Origin: Winogradskyella wichelsiae
GTDB lineage: Bacteria; Bacteroidota; Bacteroidia; Flavobacteriales; Flavobacteriaceae
Assembly (NCBI RefSeq): GCF_013403925.1
Contig: NZ_JABFDJ010000002.1
Location: 682,001-746,000 of the forward strand
Reading direction: 5' to 3'
DNA: 64,000 nucleotides
Below the pieces are notes generated by a model that saw only the letters and a program-made list of their open reading frames with translations, did no database searches and had not been told where the DNA came from. The number at the start of each line of letters is the position of its first letter. Within the stretch, counting starts at the first letter, position 1. Positions 44,354 through 52,720 of this stretch are shown in pieces. The translations under genes were made by a program, and so were the position numbers.

Positions 44354-44738
44354 ATCACTTATGCTTTATGCTGCATCTTTTGCGGTATTGTTTCTTATTA
44401 TTCATTTCTCACAAGAATTTGTTCTTAACGAATCTAACAAGACTGTTCGGTTTAATCTTTGGGATACCAATGTGTTTTTGGTTATAGCGTCTTTATTAAT
44501 CTGTATTCATTTAAAATTGTTTTCTAGCATAAAAAGTTTTCAACCTCAATTAGGATTTATTTATTTACCAACACTTTTTATTAAAGGGGGTTTGTTTTTT
44601 TTAGCATTTAAATCTTCTGTATTTAGTTTAGAAACTTTAACAATGGTAGAGCGGTTAAGTCTTTTGTTGCCATTGCTCTTGTTTTTAGTGCTTGAGGTAT
44701 TTTTTGTAGTGAAAATTCTAGCGCAAAATGAGGATTAA
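44346..44738 (+). CDS. Small membrane protein at the head of the atp genes (DUF6168-like)
   Basis: A 130-residue protein with four probable membrane helices (LMLYAASFAVLFLIIHFS, VFLVIASLLICIHL, TLFIKGGLFFLAF, LLLPLLLFLVLEVFFVVKIL). It lies where AtpI would stand in other phyla and may be its replacement; I associate it with the flavobacterial DUF6168 family, with modest certainty. It overlaps atpZ by 8 bases and is followed by the atpB promoter. The N-terminal HFSQEFVLNES is a short periplasmic or cytoplasmic loop. Function not established. Confidence 0.7.
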   Translation: MIKSLMLYAASFAVLFLIIHFSQEFVLNESNKTVRFNLWDTNVFLVIASLLICIHLKLFSSIKSFQPQLGFIYLPTLFIKGGLFFLAFKSSVFSLETLTMVERLSLLLPLLLFLVLEVFFVVKILAQNED

Positions 44739-44757
44739 ATATTAAGAATAAAAAATA

Positions 44758-44786
44758 TTGTATTTTTAATAAATTACGTACTTTTG
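44758..44786 (+). promoter_or_regulatory. atpB promoter
   Basis: Best consensus promoter in the window: TTG at 44758-44760, 18-base spacer, perfect -7 box TACTTTTG at 44779-44786. Transcription would start near 44792, leaving a ~36-base leader before ATG 44828. It gives the F-type ATPase genes their own promoter inside the longer sprE-atp gene run. Confidence 0.75.
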
Positions 44787-44827
44787 CAGCGAATTTGAAA
44801 AGAGTAATTTTTTTGATTTTTTTAACA

Positions 44828-45991
44828 ATGAGGATATTTCAACAAAGTTTTAAATTTTTAGCACTTACAGTCTTAGTGTTCTTGTCAACAACTATTTATG
44901 CCCAGTCTTCTCATGAGGATGGCGGTCAGATAGATACCAGAGAGGAAGTCGATGCATATATTTCGCATCACCTTCAGGATTCTCATGACTTTACTTTCTT
45001 TTCTTATACTAGCGATGAGGGAGAACGTAAGCATGCTGGTTTTCCACTTCCGATGATTTTATGGTCTTCTGATGGATTAGTAACTTTTATGTCTTCAGAA
45101 TTTCATCATAATGATGATGGACATGTTATCGTTGAAAAAAACGGTTTAAAATTCGCTAAAATTCATTCTAAAATATACGAATTAGAAGCTGGAGCAACAG
45201 CTGTTAATTTTGATGCCGAGCATCATGCTACTAATGGTGCTAGAGTTTTAGATTTTTCTATTACAAAGAGTGTTGTTGGTATTTTAGTTATTGGGTTATT
45301 AATGTTTTTCTGGTTTGTTAGATTAGCAAAGCAATATAAAACAAAGAAGATCCCTACAGGTTTTGGTCGCGTGTTAGAGCCATTAGTGCTTTATGTTAGA
45401 GACGAAATTGCTAGACCAAATATTGGGGAAAAACATTATAGAAAATTTACAGGTTATTTGTTAACCGTATTCTTTTTTATCTGGCTTTTAAACATGGTAG
45501 GTTTAACACCTCTTGGTTTTAATGTTACAGGTCAAATTGCCGTAACGGCATGTTTAGCCATCTTTACACTTATTATTTATGCGGTAAGCGGTAATAAAGA
45601 TTTCTGGATGCACATTTTATGGATGCCAGGCGTACCAATTTTAATTAGACCAATATTAGCCGTTATAGAATTGGTTGGTACATTTATTATTAAGCCTTTT
45701 TCTTTATTAGTGCGTTTGTTTGCTAATATAACAGCGGGTCACACAGTAATAATGGCGTTAATTGCTATTATGTTTGTAATGAAAGATACATTAGGTGTTG
45801 CAGGTGCAACAGGGTTATCTTTTATACTTTCTGTATTAATTATGTTTATTGAGGTTTTAGTAGCCTTTTTACAAGCTTATATTTTTACAATGCTTTCTGC
45901 TTTATTTATTGGTATGGCAGTTGCGGAACATGATCATGAGCATGATCACAAAGTTGTTGATGCGGAAGACGTAAGAAGTGATTTTGTCTAA
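44828..45991 (+). CDS. atpB: ATP synthase F0 subunit a
   Basis: Stator channel subunit that passes protons to the c ring. Start ATG 44828 gives 387 residues: MRIFQQSFKFLALTVLVFLS then a cleavable-looking TIYAQSS signal end and a His/Asp-rich N-terminal extension of ~120 residues, usual in Bacteroidota. The frame also opens at a TTG (44795), but that lies within 4 bases of the predicted transcription start. Conserved helices with the essential Arg (LLVRLFANITAGH) and the C-terminal VLVAFLQAYIFTML are present; the tail is His-rich (EHDHEHDHK). Confidence 0.95.
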   Translation: MRIFQQSFKFLALTVLVFLSTTIYAQSSHEDGGQIDTREEVDAYISHHLQDSHDFTFFSYTSDEGERKHAGFPLPMILWSSDGLVTFMSSEFHHNDDGHVIVEKNGLKFAKIHSKIYELEAGATAVNFDAEHHATNGARVLDFSITKSVVGILVIGLLMFFWFVRLAKQYKTKKIPTGFGRVLEPLVLYVRDEIARPNIGEKHYRKFTGYLLTVFFFIWLLNMVGLTPLGFNVTGQIAVTACLAIFTLIIYAVSGNKDFWMHILWMPGVPILIRPILAVIELVGTFIIKPFSLLVRLFANITAGHTVIMALIAIMFVMKDTLGVAGATGLSFILSVLIMFIEVLVAFLQAYIFTMLSALFIGMAVAEHDHEHDHKVVDAEDVRSDFV

Positions 45992-46029
45992 GAAGAGTTT
46001 TTTTAATTTAACTATATAAATATTTTACA

Positions 46030-46224
46030 ATGGTAACTTACAATTTAATTGGAGCAGGATTAATCGTAATCGGAGCAGGTTTTGGACTTGGTCAAATTGG
46101 TGGAAAAGCAATGGAAGGTATTGCTCGTCAACCTGAAGCTGCTGGAAAAATCCAAACAGCAATGATTATTGTTGCAGCACTTTTAGAAGGTTTAGCATTC
46201 GGTGCTTTAATCTTAGGGAAGTAA
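46030..46224 (+). CDS. atpE: ATP synthase F0 subunit c
   Basis: Rotor ring subunit; 64 residues forming two helices joined by the polar loop ARQPEA. The ion-binding carboxylate is Glu53 (AALLEG). Gln22 in GLGQIGG occupies the place of a Na+-ligand Gln in some Na+-coupled enzymes, but the residue after Glu53 is Gly54 rather than Ser/Thr, so proton coupling is more likely. The C-terminal helix ends early (GALILGK). Flanked by atpB (38 bases upstream) and by a 97-base gap with a hairpin before atpF. Confidence 0.96.
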   Translation: MVTYNLIGAGLIVIGAGFGLGQIGGKAMEGIARQPEAAGKIQTAMIIVAALLEGLAFGALILGK

Positions 46225-46247
46225 GCTCAAAAAAAACAAGATAGCGC

Positions 46248-46270
46248 CTCTGCAACGGTTGGTTGCAGAG
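46248..46270 (+). promoter_or_regulatory. Intra-operon hairpin between atpE and atpF
   Basis: Perfect 9-base stem CTCTGCAAC (46248-46256) with GTTGCAGAG (46262-46270), 5-base loop. The downstream sequence is only loosely T-rich. It may protect the 3' end of an atpBE message or partly terminate, which would help raise c subunit over the other subunits. Confidence 0.6.
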
Positions 46271-46321
46271 CCTATTTTATTTTAAAAAAGAAATTAAAAA
46301 AACATTTAATTATTTAATAAG

Positions 46322-46822
46322 ATGGAAACATTATTAAACGATTTTTCACCAGGATTATTTGCAGTGCAAACTGTATTACTTTTATTATTAATTTTCTTAA
46401 TGGTAAAATTTGCTTGGAAACCTATTATCAGTTCTTTAACTGAAAGAGAAGAAGGTATTCAAGGAGCATTAGATGCAGCAGAAAAAGCAAGACGCGAAAT
46501 GGCGAACTTGCAAGCAGACAATCAAAAATTATTACAAGAAGCACGCTTAGAGAGAGAGACGATGATTAAAGAGGCGCGTGAACTTAAGACTAAAATGATT
46601 GCTGAAGCAGAAGCAGAAGCACAGGTGCAAGCCAATAAAATGATTATCCAAGCACAAGCAGCTATTGAAAGTGAAAAGAAAGCAGCTATGGCAGAATTAA
46701 AAAGCCAAGTAGCAGGTTTATCTTTAGAGATTGCTGAAAAAGTAGTGCGTAAAGAATTATCTAATAAAGACAAACAACTAGAATTAGTTGAGTCTATGTT
46801 AGGAGAAGCAACTTTAAACTAA
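46322..46822 (+). CDS. atpF: ATP synthase F0 subunit b
   Basis: Peripheral stalk subunit, 166 residues: one N-terminal membrane helix (about residues 12-30, LFAVQTVLLLLLIFLMVKFA) with the typical KFAWKPI junction, then a long charged coiled coil (for example EEGIQGALDAAEKARREM, ESEKKAAMAELKSQVA) that dimerises and meets subunit delta. Length and pattern are standard. Six bases separate it from atpH. Confidence 0.95.
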   Translation: METLLNDFSPGLFAVQTVLLLLLIFLMVKFAWKPIISSLTEREEGIQGALDAAEKARREMANLQADNQKLLQEARLERETMIKEARELKTKMIAEAEAEAQVQANKMIIQAQAAIESEKKAAMAELKSQVAGLSLEIAEKVVRKELSNKDKQLELVESMLGEATLN

Positions 46823-46827
46823 GATAA

Positions 46828-47364
46828 ATGTCAGGATCAAGAGCGGCAATACGATATGCTAAAGCAGTTTTAAGCTTAGCAAAAGATCAGAAATCTACGG
46901 ATGCAGTAAATAGTGATATGAAATTAATCACAGATACTATTGCACAAAGTGAAGATTTAAGTCAAATGCTTCAAAGTCCTGTAGTAAAAGCTTCAGATAA
47001 AAAAGCAGTATTAGTAGCAGTATTTAAAGATACTAACGCTATTACAGTTAATTTAGTGGACACTTTAATCTCTAATAAGAGACTAGCAATTTTAAATGAT
47101 GTAGCGATAAGTTATACGCATTTATTTGATGAAATGAATGGTACACAAGTGGCTACTGTAACTACAGCAGTTCCTTTAAGCGATGATTTGAAATCTAAAG
47201 TGTTAGCTAAAGTAAAAGAGCTTACAGGTAAAGAAGCAGAAGTAACAAACGTAATTGACGAAAGCATTATTGGTGGTTTTGTATTGCGTGTTGGTGATAT
47301 TCAATATAATGCGAGTATTTCTAACAAATTAAATAAGTTAAAAAGAGAATTTACATTAAATTAA
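46828..47364 (+). CDS. atpH: ATP synthase F1 subunit delta
   Basis: Connects the F1 head to the b stalk. The 178-residue protein has the usual N-terminal helical domain (SGSRAAIRYAKAVLSLA) and the conserved C-terminal beta/helix signature ESIIGGFVLRVGDIQYNASI. Follows atpF closely and precedes atpA with a 58-base gap containing no obvious signal. Confidence 0.95.
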   Translation: MSGSRAAIRYAKAVLSLAKDQKSTDAVNSDMKLITDTIAQSEDLSQMLQSPVVKASDKKAVLVAVFKDTNAITVNLVDTLISNKRLAILNDVAISYTHLFDEMNGTQVATVTTAVPLSDDLKSKVLAKVKELTGKEAEVTNVIDESIIGGFVLRVGDIQYNASISNKLNKLKREFTLN

Positions 47365-47422
47365 GAAGCGTTAGATAGGCGTTTAACGTCAAAATAATCT
47401 AGCGACTAATATCTAAATAAAG

Positions 47423-49003
47423 ATGGCAGAAGTAAAACCAGCTGAAATATCAGCAATCTTAAAACAACAACTTTCAGGCTTCGAAGCAGGTGCTTCATTA
47501 GACGAAGTAGGAACAGTATTAACTGTAGGTGATGGTATTGTACGTGCTTACGGATTAGCTAATGCGGAATATGGCGAATTAGTTGAATTTGATGGTGGTG
47601 CAGAAGGTATTGTACTTAACCTTGAAGAAGATAACGTAGGTATTGTACTTTTAGGAACTTCAGTAGGAATTAAAGAAGGATCTACAGTAAAACGTACAGA
47701 ACGTATCGCATCAGTAAAAGTTGGTGAAGGTATTGTTGGTCGTGTTGTAGATACTTTAGGAAATCCGATTGATGGTAAAGGACCAATTTCGGGTGAAACT
47801 TACGAAATGCCTTTAGAGCGTAAAGCTCCAGGTGTTATCTATAGAGAGCCAGTAACTGAGCCATTACAAACGGGTATTAAAGCGATTGATGCTATGATTC
47901 CTGTTGGTAGAGGTCAACGTGAGTTGGTAATTGGAGATAGACAAACTGGTAAAACTGCAGTTTGTATTGATGCCATCTTAAATCAAAAAGAATTTTACGA
48001 TGCAGGAAAGCCTGTATATTGTATATATGTTGCTATTGGGCAAAAAGCTTCAACAGTAGCACTTATTGCTAAAACTTTAGAAGAAAAAGGAGCTTTGGCA
48101 TATACTACTATAGTAGCAGCTAACGCATCTGATCCTGCAGCAATGCAAGTTTATGCACCGTTTACAGGAGCTTCTATTGGTGAGTATTTTAGAGATACTG
48201 GTAGACCAGCTTTAATTGTATTTGATGATTTATCAAAACAAGCAGTTGCTTACCGTGAAGTATCTTTATTATTAAGACGTCCACCGGGGCGTGAAGCATA
48301 TCCTGGTGATGTATTTTATTTACACTCAAGATTATTAGAACGTTCTGCAAAAATCATTAATAATGATGCTATTGCTAAAGAAATGAATGACCTTCCAGAT
48401 GTTTTAAAACCTTTAGTTAAAGGTGGTGGTTCATTAACAGCTTTACCAATTATTGAAACACAAGCAGGTGACGTTTCAGCATATATCCCAACTAACGTAA
48501 TTTCGATTACAGATGGTCAGATTTTCTTAGATGGTGATTTATTTAACTCTGGTGTTCGTCCAGCAATTAACGTAGGTATTTCTGTATCTCGTGTTGGTGG
48601 TAACGCGCAGATTAAATCGATGAAGAAAGTATCTGGTACTTTAAAATTAGATCAAGCTCAGTATCGTGAATTAGAAGCCTTTGCTAAGTTTGGTTCAGAT
48701 TTAGATGCTGTAACTTTAAACGTAATTAATAAAGGTAAGCGTAACGTTGAGATTCTTAAACAAGCGCAAAATGATCCTTTTAAAGTTGAAGATCAAGTTG
48801 CAATTATTTATGCTGGTTCTAAGAACTTATTAAAAGACGTTCCTGTAGAGAAAGTAAAAGAATTTGAACGTGATTATTTAGAGTTCTTAAATGCAAAGCA
48901 TAGAGATACTTTAGATTTACTTAAGGCTGGTAAATTAACAGATGAAGTTATTGATACATTAACAAGTGTAGCAAAAGAATTATCTGCGAAATACAAAGCT
49001 TAA
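47423..49003 (+). CDS. atpA: ATP synthase F1 subunit alpha
   Basis: Regulatory nucleotide-binding subunit of the F1 head, 526 residues. N-terminal beta barrel ([17 protein letters not shown]), Walker A GDRQTGKT at residues 171-178, Walker B-like [31 protein letters not shown], and the C-terminal [18 protein letters not shown] with the arginine finger region. Normal length, strongly conserved. A 144-base gap with an intergenic repeat separates it from atpG. Confidence 0.97.
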   Translation: MAEVKPAEISAILKQQLSGFEAGASLDEVGTVLTVGDGIVRAYGLANAEYGELVEFDGGAEGIVLNLEEDNVGIVLLGTSVGIKEGSTVKRTERIASVKVGEGIVGRVVDTLGNPIDGKGPISGETYEMPLERKAPGVIYREPVTEPLQTGIKAIDAMIPVGRGQRELVIGDRQTGKTAVCIDAILNQKEFYDAGKPVYCIYVAIGQKASTVALIAKTLEEKGALAYTTIVAANASDPAAMQVYAPFTGASIGEYFRDTGRPALIVFDDLSKQAVAYREVSLLLRRPPGREAYPGDVFYLHSRLLERSAKIINNDAIAKEMNDLPDVLKPLVKGGGSLTALPIIETQAGDVSAYIPTNVISITDGQIFLDGDLFNSGVRPAINVGISVSRVGGNAQIKSMKKVSGTLKLDQAQYRELEAFAKFGSDLDAVTLNVINKGKRNVEILKQAQNDPFKVEDQVAIIYAGSKNLLKDVPVEKVKEFERDYLEFLNAKHRDTLDLLKAGKLTDEVIDTLTSVAKELSAKYKA

Positions 49004-49090
49004 TATAAGCTATGAATTTAGAATTATAAGCGCAGTTAAATTGTTCTTATAATTCTAAATTTTAATAAATAAAATAGGTTTTAAACGGAA

Positions 49091-49117
49091 TGTCACTCTG
49101 CGCATAGTCAAAGAGTA
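49091..49117. repeat. Single Bacteroidota-type intergenic repeat between atpA and atpG
   Basis: TGTCACTCTGCGCATAGTC followed by AAAGAGTA closely resembles the dispersed element with arms ACTCT/AGAGT that I recall from many Bacteroidota genomes. Only one copy is visible in this window. It sits in mid-operon, where it could form a small hairpin. Confidence 0.5.
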
Positions 49118-49147
49118 TGTTGTATAACATTCTAATACATATAAAGA

Positions 49148-50008
49148 ATGGCTAATCTTAAAGAAATACGTAACAGAATATCATCAGTATCTTCAACAAT
49201 GCAGATTACTAGTGCCATGAAAATGGTATCTGCTGCTAAGTTAAAGAAAGCACAAGATGCTATTACTGCAATGCGTCCTTATTCTAATAAGTTAACCGAA
49301 TTACTTCAGAGTTTAAGTGCAACTTTAGATGAGGATTCTGGAAGTAAATTTGCAGAACAGCGCGAAGTAGAGAATGTTCTTATTGTTGCTATAACATCTA
49401 ACAGAGGATTATGTGGTGCTTTTAATACCAATATTATTAAGCAGACACAAAATCTAATTAATAATGTTTACACTTCTAAGAATGTTTCTGTTTTAGCCAT
49501 TGGAAAAAAGGCTAATGATGCTTTTGCAAAACAAAATAGAGTTGTTGCTAATAAAAGTGAAATTTTTGATGATTTAACTTTTGATAATGTTGCCGAAATA
49601 GCAGAAATGTTGATGGCTAAATTTATCTCTGGTGAATATGATAAAATCGAAATTGTATATAATCACTTTAAAAATGCAGCGACACAAGCTATTATAACAG
49701 AGCAGTTTTTACCAATTGTGCCTATTGAAGTAGATGAAAATGTAAATCTAGATTACGTTTTTGAACCTTCAAAATTAGAAATCATTGAGGAGTTAATACC
49801 TAAGTCTTTAAAGACACAATTATATAAAGGAATTAGAGATTCGTTCGCGTCTGAGCATGGTGCTCGTATGACGGCTATGCACAAAGCAACTGATAATGCA
49901 ACAGAGCTTAGAGATCAGTTAAAATTAACATACAACAAAGCAAGGCAAGCATCTATTACTAATGAAATCCTAGAGATTGTTGGTGGTGCAGAAGCTTTAA
50001 ACAACTAA
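49148..50008 (+). CDS. atpG: ATP synthase F1 subunit gamma
   Basis: Central rotor shaft, 286 residues. N-terminal coiled-coil helix NLKEIRNRISSVSSTMQITS with the MKMVSAAKLKKAQ signature, the Rossmann-like middle (ITSNRGLCGAFNTNI), and the C-terminal helix with MTAMHKATDNATEL and ARQASITNEILEIVGGAEAL. Last gene of the cluster here: a strong terminator follows and neither atpD nor atpC is present. Confidence 0.97.
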   Translation: MANLKEIRNRISSVSSTMQITSAMKMVSAAKLKKAQDAITAMRPYSNKLTELLQSLSATLDEDSGSKFAEQREVENVLIVAITSNRGLCGAFNTNIIKQTQNLINNVYTSKNVSVLAIGKKANDAFAKQNRVVANKSEIFDDLTFDNVAEIAEMLMAKFISGEYDKIEIVYNHFKNAATQAIITEQFLPIVPIEVDENVNLDYVFEPSKLEIIEELIPKSLKTQLYKGIRDSFASEHGARMTAMHKATDNATELRDQLKLTYNKARQASITNEILEIVGGAEALNN

Positions 50009-50050
50009 TTGTTTTTAGATTAAGCTTGTTTTGAACATTTTATATTAAAA

Positions 50051-50080
50051 AAAGCCTAACTTTAATAGTTAGGCTTTTTT
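50051..50080 (+). terminator. Terminator of the atp operon
   Basis: Stem AAAGCCTAACT (50051-50061) with AGTTAGGCTTT (50067-50077), 5-base loop, followed by a T run to 50080. The A run on the 5' side makes it work in either direction. Confidence 0.92.
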
Positions 50081-50186
50081 ATGTTTAATTTAAAAAAATT
50101 GATAATTTTATCAATTCAGGGTGGTTGTTAAAGTTTAAATGTGTTTTTATTAATTAAATTGTATTCTTAAGTGTTATTCTACGATA

Positions 50187-50660
50187 ATGAAGAAAGTATA
50201 TGTATTACTTTGTGCAATTGGTATTGTATTTAGTTTTTGTCAGTGTTCTAGTTCTAAATATCAATTAGAAAAAGAATCTTTATTATCTCCCTATAAACCT
50301 TATTTTCAATCTTGGATAGCCGAAGTTGTAAAAGGCGGTTCAGGATTTAATATAACATTTCCTAATTTAAATGCTAATAACCAAGTTGTAGTGGATAGCG
50401 TCTTTTTTAGAGGTCTTAAAAGTAAATTGGTTAAAGGGCGTGCAAAATATACAGCAAAACTTCAAAATCCTTCTCCATACGATAGAGATATGAGCCTCGA
50501 AGCAGCTTTTGTAAAAGATAAAGAACCTACATTTCCGTTTAAGTTATTAAATACAGAATGTGTTATCAGTTATTTTGAAAATGGATTGCTTAAGTATCAG
50601 AAAATTTCTGGGTTAAAAGAGAAAGAAGGTGTTTTTTACGATAATGATACTCTAAGGTAA
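50187..50660 (+). CDS. Small lipoprotein of unknown function
   Basis: A 157-residue exported protein. The signal region MKKVYVLLCAIGIVFSFCQC ends in a Cys-Gln-Cys-Ser cluster; Cys20 is the likely lipidation site, though Cys18 also fits loosely. The mature part is beta-rich with alternating basic strands (FRGLKSKLVKGRAKYTAKL) and no family I can name. It stands alone between the atp terminator and the flippase gene, with 178 bases upstream. Function unknown. Confidence 0.75.
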   Translation: MKKVYVLLCAIGIVFSFCQCSSSKYQLEKESLLSPYKPYFQSWIAEVVKGGSGFNITFPNLNANNQVVVDSVFFRGLKSKLVKGRAKYTAKLQNPSPYDRDMSLEAAFVKDKEPTFPFKLLNTECVISYFENGLLKYQKISGLKEKEGVFYDNDTLR

Positions 50661-50767
50661 AGAACTCTGAGATTGATAAATAATTCTTTCAATTTATAAA
50701 TTAGTTAAACTTAACTTATTAAATTGGGTTTTTAGTTTCATAAACAGTTAGACCAATATATATTTAA

Positions 50768-50775
50768 TACTTTTG
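50768..50775 (+). promoter_or_regulatory. Candidate -7 promoter box for the flippase gene
   Basis: TACTTTTG, a perfect TAnnTTTG, with only a weak TTA in place of the TTG -33 at 50748-50750 (17-base spacer). Leader of about 16 bases to the TTG start at 50798. Confidence 0.5.
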
Positions 50776-50797
50776 AGTTTCATTAGTATTCATAAAA

Positions 50798-52258
50798 TTG
50801 AGCGGATTCAAATCACTTTTTAAACAAACATTCATTTATGGTTTAGCAACGGTGCTACCAAGAATGTTGAGTTTTATTTTAGTACCACTTTACACAAATC
50901 CAGAGGTTTTATCTGTAGAAGAGTATGGACGTGTATCGTTTATCTTCGCCTATTTTGTGCTTTTTAATGTGGTTTTGGCATACGGAATGGAAACTGCATT
51001 TTTCAGGTTTTTTAATAAGAATGAAAATCAAGAAAAAGTCACCAGTACTTCTGCTATTTCATTAATCATAAGTTCACTTGGTTTAATGGGAATTGCCTTT
51101 CTGTTTAGAAATCAAATTTCATCACTTATAAATATAGAACTTAAGTATCTCAATTTAGTTTTCATCATATTGCTCTTAGATGCTTTAGTCATTATTCCAT
51201 TTGCATGGTTACGCGCTACAGCTAGACCTATGAAATATGCAATTATTAAAATCCTTAATGTTGCTGTTAATTTAGGATTGAATGTATTTCTACTACTATA
51301 CTTAAAAGATTTAGCGACTAATTATTCAATCTTTAATAGCATTTATATAGCAGATTTTGAAATCAGTTACATTTTCATTTCCAACCTTATTGCAAGCGGA
51401 TTAACTCTGTTGTTATTGCTGTCATTCTACACCAAACTAAAGTTTACTTTCGATACTGTTTTATGGAAAAAAATGATGCGTTATGCATTGCCTGTTCTTA
51501 TTGCAGGGATTGCTTATTCCGTAAATGAAACGTTTGATCGTATTTTATTAGAAAAACTCTTGCCAACAGATATTGCAGAGGAACAAATAGGAATGTATTC
51601 GGCATGTTATAAATTGGCTTTATTTATGACGTTGTTTGCAACAGCTTTTCGTTTAGGTATAGAACCTTATTTCTTTAGCCACTCTAAAGCTAAAAATCCA
51701 CAAAAAAACTATGCTAAAATATTAGAATACTTTGTCGCTTTCGGCTCTGTCATTTTTTTAGGCGTCATTGTTTTTGCAGATATCTTAAAACCCTATATTA
51801 TTAGTAGTGACGCTTATTATGAAGCCATGTGGATTGTACCATTTATCCTTCTAGCTAATTTTTGTTTAGGCATTTATCACAACCTTTCTGTATGGTACAA
51901 AATAACAGATCGCACAAAATATGGTGCCTATATTTCAATATTTGGTGCACTAATTACGTTAAGTCTAAACTATATTCTAATTCCGATAATTGGTTTCAAA
52001 GGTTCTGCCATTGCAACACTATCCGCTTATGCTGTAATGATGCTATTGTCTTTTTACTTTGGAAGAAAGCATTATCCAATTCCTTATAATTTGAAGAAAA
52101 TAGGATTATATCTATTGGTGTCTATTCTATTTTCGTTTGTGTTTTTCTATAACTACAGAGAAAATTATATTATCGGAAGTGCAATGATAATTGTATTTTT
52201 GGGATTAGTTATTTCACTTGAAAAAGAGGAAATAAAACAAATTTTAAATCGAAATTAA
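50798..52258 (+). CDS. Oligosaccharide flippase family protein
   Basis: A 486-residue protein with about 14 membrane helices, of the Wzx/RfbX/MurJ-like superfamily. Marks include FKQTFIYGLATVLPRMLSFI, EEYGRVSFIFAYF, and the repeat of this pattern in the C-terminal half (YALPVLIAGIAYSVNETFDR, NYILIPIIGFKGSAIATLSA). The start is TTG 50798: an in-frame TGA lies at 50774-50776 and no ATG occurs in between. It is far from the polysaccharide locus and followed by dut and a nucleotidyltransferase, so it probably flips a conserved, housekeeping glycan. Confidence 0.9.
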   Translation: MSGFKSLFKQTFIYGLATVLPRMLSFILVPLYTNPEVLSVEEYGRVSFIFAYFVLFNVVLAYGMETAFFRFFNKNENQEKVTSTSAISLIISSLGLMGIAFLFRNQISSLINIELKYLNLVFIILLLDALVIIPFAWLRATARPMKYAIIKILNVAVNLGLNVFLLLYLKDLATNYSIFNSIYIADFEISYIFISNLIASGLTLLLLLSFYTKLKFTFDTVLWKKMMRYALPVLIAGIAYSVNETFDRILLEKLLPTDIAEEQIGMYSACYKLALFMTLFATAFRLGIEPYFFSHSKAKNPQKNYAKILEYFVAFGSVIFLGVIVFADILKPYIISSDAYYEAMWIVPFILLANFCLGIYHNLSVWYKITDRTKYGAYISIFGALITLSLNYILIPIIGFKGSAIATLSAYAVMMLLSFYFGRKHYPIPYNLKKIGLYLLVSILFSFVFFYNYRENYIIGSAMIIVFLGLVISLEKEEIKQILNRN

Positions 52259-52284
52259 TTCGTCATTCAGAATATTAATATTAC

Positions 52285-52719
52285 ATGAATATAAAAATCA
52301 TCAATAAGTCTAGTCATCAATTGCCTCATTACGAAACTATCGCTTCGGCAGGTATGGATTTAAGAGCTAACTTATCAGAATCTAAAATTTTAAAACCTTT
52401 AGAACGAAGTATTGTTGGTACAGGTTTGTATATTGAATTACCAATAGGCACCGAAGCACAAGTAAGACCTCGTAGCGGATTAGCGGCTAAAAAAGGAATT
52501 ACAGTACTCAATGCGCCAGGAACTATTGACGCGGATTATAGAGGCGAAATAGGTGTTATTTTAGTAAACCTTTCTAACGAAAATTTTTTGATTGAAAACG
52601 GAGAGCGTATAGCTCAATTGGTCATTGCAAAACACGAACGTGCAGAATGGCAACTTACCGAAGAATTATCTAGTACAGATCGTGGTGAAGGCGGTTTTGG
52701 AAGTACTGGAGTCAAATAA
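52285..52719 (+). CDS. dut: Deoxyuridine 5'-triphosphate nucleotidohydrolase (dUTPase)
   Basis: Hydrolyses dUTP to dUMP, keeping uracil out of DNA and supplying thymidylate synthesis. 144 residues, standard for the trimeric enzyme, with the five motifs in order: [48 protein letters not shown] and [10 protein letters not shown]. Starts 26 bases after the flippase stop and is followed by a cluster of small palindromes. Confidence 0.97.
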   Translation: MNIKIINKSSHQLPHYETIASAGMDLRANLSESKILKPLERSIVGTGLYIELPIGTEAQVRPRSGLAAKKGITVLNAPGTIDADYRGEIGVILVNLSNENFLIENGERIAQLVIAKHERAEWQLTEELSSTDRGEGGFGSTGVK

Positions 52720-52720
52720 C

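Noticed and set aside
44795-44827. TTG start of atpB
   Set aside because: It is only about 3 bases from the predicted transcription start and adds a second hydrophobic stretch before the signal peptide; ATG 44828 is simpler.
46030-46224. Na+-translocating c ring
   Set aside because: Gln22 fits, but the Ser/Thr after the essential Glu is missing, so the evidence for Na+ coupling is incomplete.
50009-50186. atpC or atpD remnant after atpG
   Set aside because: The gap holds only the terminator and A+T-rich sequence; no beta or epsilon motifs are present.
52261-52284. Copy of the dispersed CGTCATTC-type repeat before dut
   Set aside because: Only about 10 bases match and no arm pairing is visible.
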